Shown: positions 56,915 through 57,314 of the stretch, one piece after another
Layout of the letters: each line of letters starts with the position of its first letter
Numbering within the stretch: position 1 is the first letter of the stretch
DNA from: an uncultured Bacteroidales bacterium
GTDB taxonomy: Bacteria; Bacteroidota; Bacteroidia; Bacteroidales; Muribaculaceae
DNA length: 57,314 bases
Assembly (NCBI GenBank): GCA_900547755.1
Contig: URIC01000006.1
Span: 1-57,314, forward strand
Direction: 5' to 3'
Made by a program: the position numbers and the translations under genes
Notes under the pieces: model-generated
Told to the model about the DNA's origin: nothing
The model's database searches: none
Seen by the model: only the letters and a program-made list of their open reading frames with translations

Positions 56915-57314
56915 ATGAGGCAAAAGCAATCTTTACCGATGATTCTGGCCCTCTTCTTCTTGGTGCTGATAGGAGGGCAGATACCGGTCATGGCGCAGGA
57001 CAAGGTTGTCCTTTCGAGCGCTGACCCGGCAGACAATTCGACCGTAGAAAAGCTCAAGGTCATCACCACGAAATGGGCGTATCCGTCCGAGAGCATAGGT
57101 CCCTACATCAACACCAAGGCGAAGGCCCTGCTGAAGAACGCGGCGGGCGAGACGCTTCAGGAAGGAAAGATACGCGGCTATCAGGGTTCAATCCGCCTCC
57201 AGTTCGACACGGAGGTGACCGAAGCGGGCAGCTACACCGTGACCATCCCGGCAGACATTACTATGGGCGCGACGGGCTACAACGACGACGGGACGATGAA
57301 GGTAATCGAAGGCT
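56915..57314 (+). CDS. N-terminal part of a secreted protein (3' end outside window)
   Basis: ATG at 56915 opens a frame that runs off the window end after 133 codons. A signal peptide (MRQKQSLPMILALFFLVLIG, cleavage near VMAQD) is followed by a beta-rich region, LSSADPADNSTVEKLKVITTKWAYP, typical of an Ig-like module in Bacteroidota surface proteins. The gene is co-directional with the two secreted proteins before it and may be part of the same group. Nothing more can be said without the rest. Confidence 0.75.
   Translation, partial: MRQKQSLPMILALFFLVLIGGQIPVMAQDKVVLSSADPADNSTVEKLKVITTKWAYPSESIGPYINTKAKALLKNAAGETLQEGKIRGYQGSIRLQFDTEVTEAGSYTVTIPADITMGATGYNDDGTMKVIEG

Noticed and set aside
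1..57314. CRISPR array, rRNA operon or complete insertion sequence
   Set aside because: No regularly spaced repeats, rRNA sequence or transposase frame was seen on reading the window.

Overview
The window looks like chromosomal DNA of a gut Bacteroidales, most likely a Muribaculaceae-type organism. This rests on a SusC/SusD/SusE/SusF-like locus, families largely confined to Bacteroidota (DUF3109, DUF4294, DUF5103, DUF4836-like, Omp28-like), a large Bacteroidota-type signal peptidase I, a three-subunit fumarate reductase/succinate dehydrogenase, weak Shine-Dalgarno sequences, and many promoters of the Bacteroidota form TTG/TTTG - 19-20 bp - TAnnTTTG. The genus assignment is inference; no rRNA gene is present.  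Layout. 1-2.3 kb: end of an unidentified gene converging on a C5-cytosine DNA methyltransferase (probable restriction-modification locus), then an intergenic region carrying copy 1 of a repeated hairpin element. 2.3-9 kb: panB, a small membrane protein, a lipoprotein, and two paralogous secreted Omp28-like proteins. 9-13 kb: the frdCAB operon with its own promoter and a possible operator; FrdC has a long C-terminal extension. 13.2-15.9 kb: an AT-richer operon of a TonB-dependent receptor-like barrel and a short chimera of a truncated C39 peptidase-like domain and an HlyD-like N-terminus. 16-25 kb: pheT, a YebC family gene, a TPR protein coupled to an outer-membrane barrel, and a small unknown. 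25-30.7 kb: a tight leftward operon dapB-lepB-wbqC-like-DUF4294-C_GCAxxG-DUF5103-DUF3109. 30.8-35.1 kb: RNase H with viroplasmin domain, a UPF0104 membrane protein, a single-pass protein and a membrane-bound TPR/AraC regulator. 35.1-36.7 kb: a promoter with a small ORF, tRNA-Tyr, and a membrane protein/winged-helix regulator pair preceded by a perfect palindrome. 36.8-40.3 kb: DUF4836-like lipoprotein and an ABC ATPase/permease pair. 40.4-48.3 kb: susCDEF-like locus with a roughly 420-nt leader. 48.4-51 kb: aspA, copy 2 of the repeated hairpin element, and a Crp/Fnr family regulator. 51-57.3 kb: three secreted proteins, the last cut by the window end, the first preceded by a perfect TTGAT-N4-ATCAA box.  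How it fits together. PanB, PheT, DapB, LepB, RNase H, AspA and Frd are housekeeping functions; AspA makes fumarate from aspartate, which Frd can reduce in anaerobic respiration. The susCDEF-like locus is a glycan-uptake module without local glycoside hydrolases or a local regulator. Four secreted proteins share a C-terminal module resembling the type A sorting domain of the type IX secretion system.  The items most worth a second look are the repeated 32-bp plus hairpin element (two copies 48 kb apart, with the hairpin conserved in shape but not sequence), the FNR-like box spaced like a class II activation site downstream of a regulator whose recognition helix matches FNR, the C39-HlyD chimera, and the palindrome upstream of the membrane protein/regulator pair.
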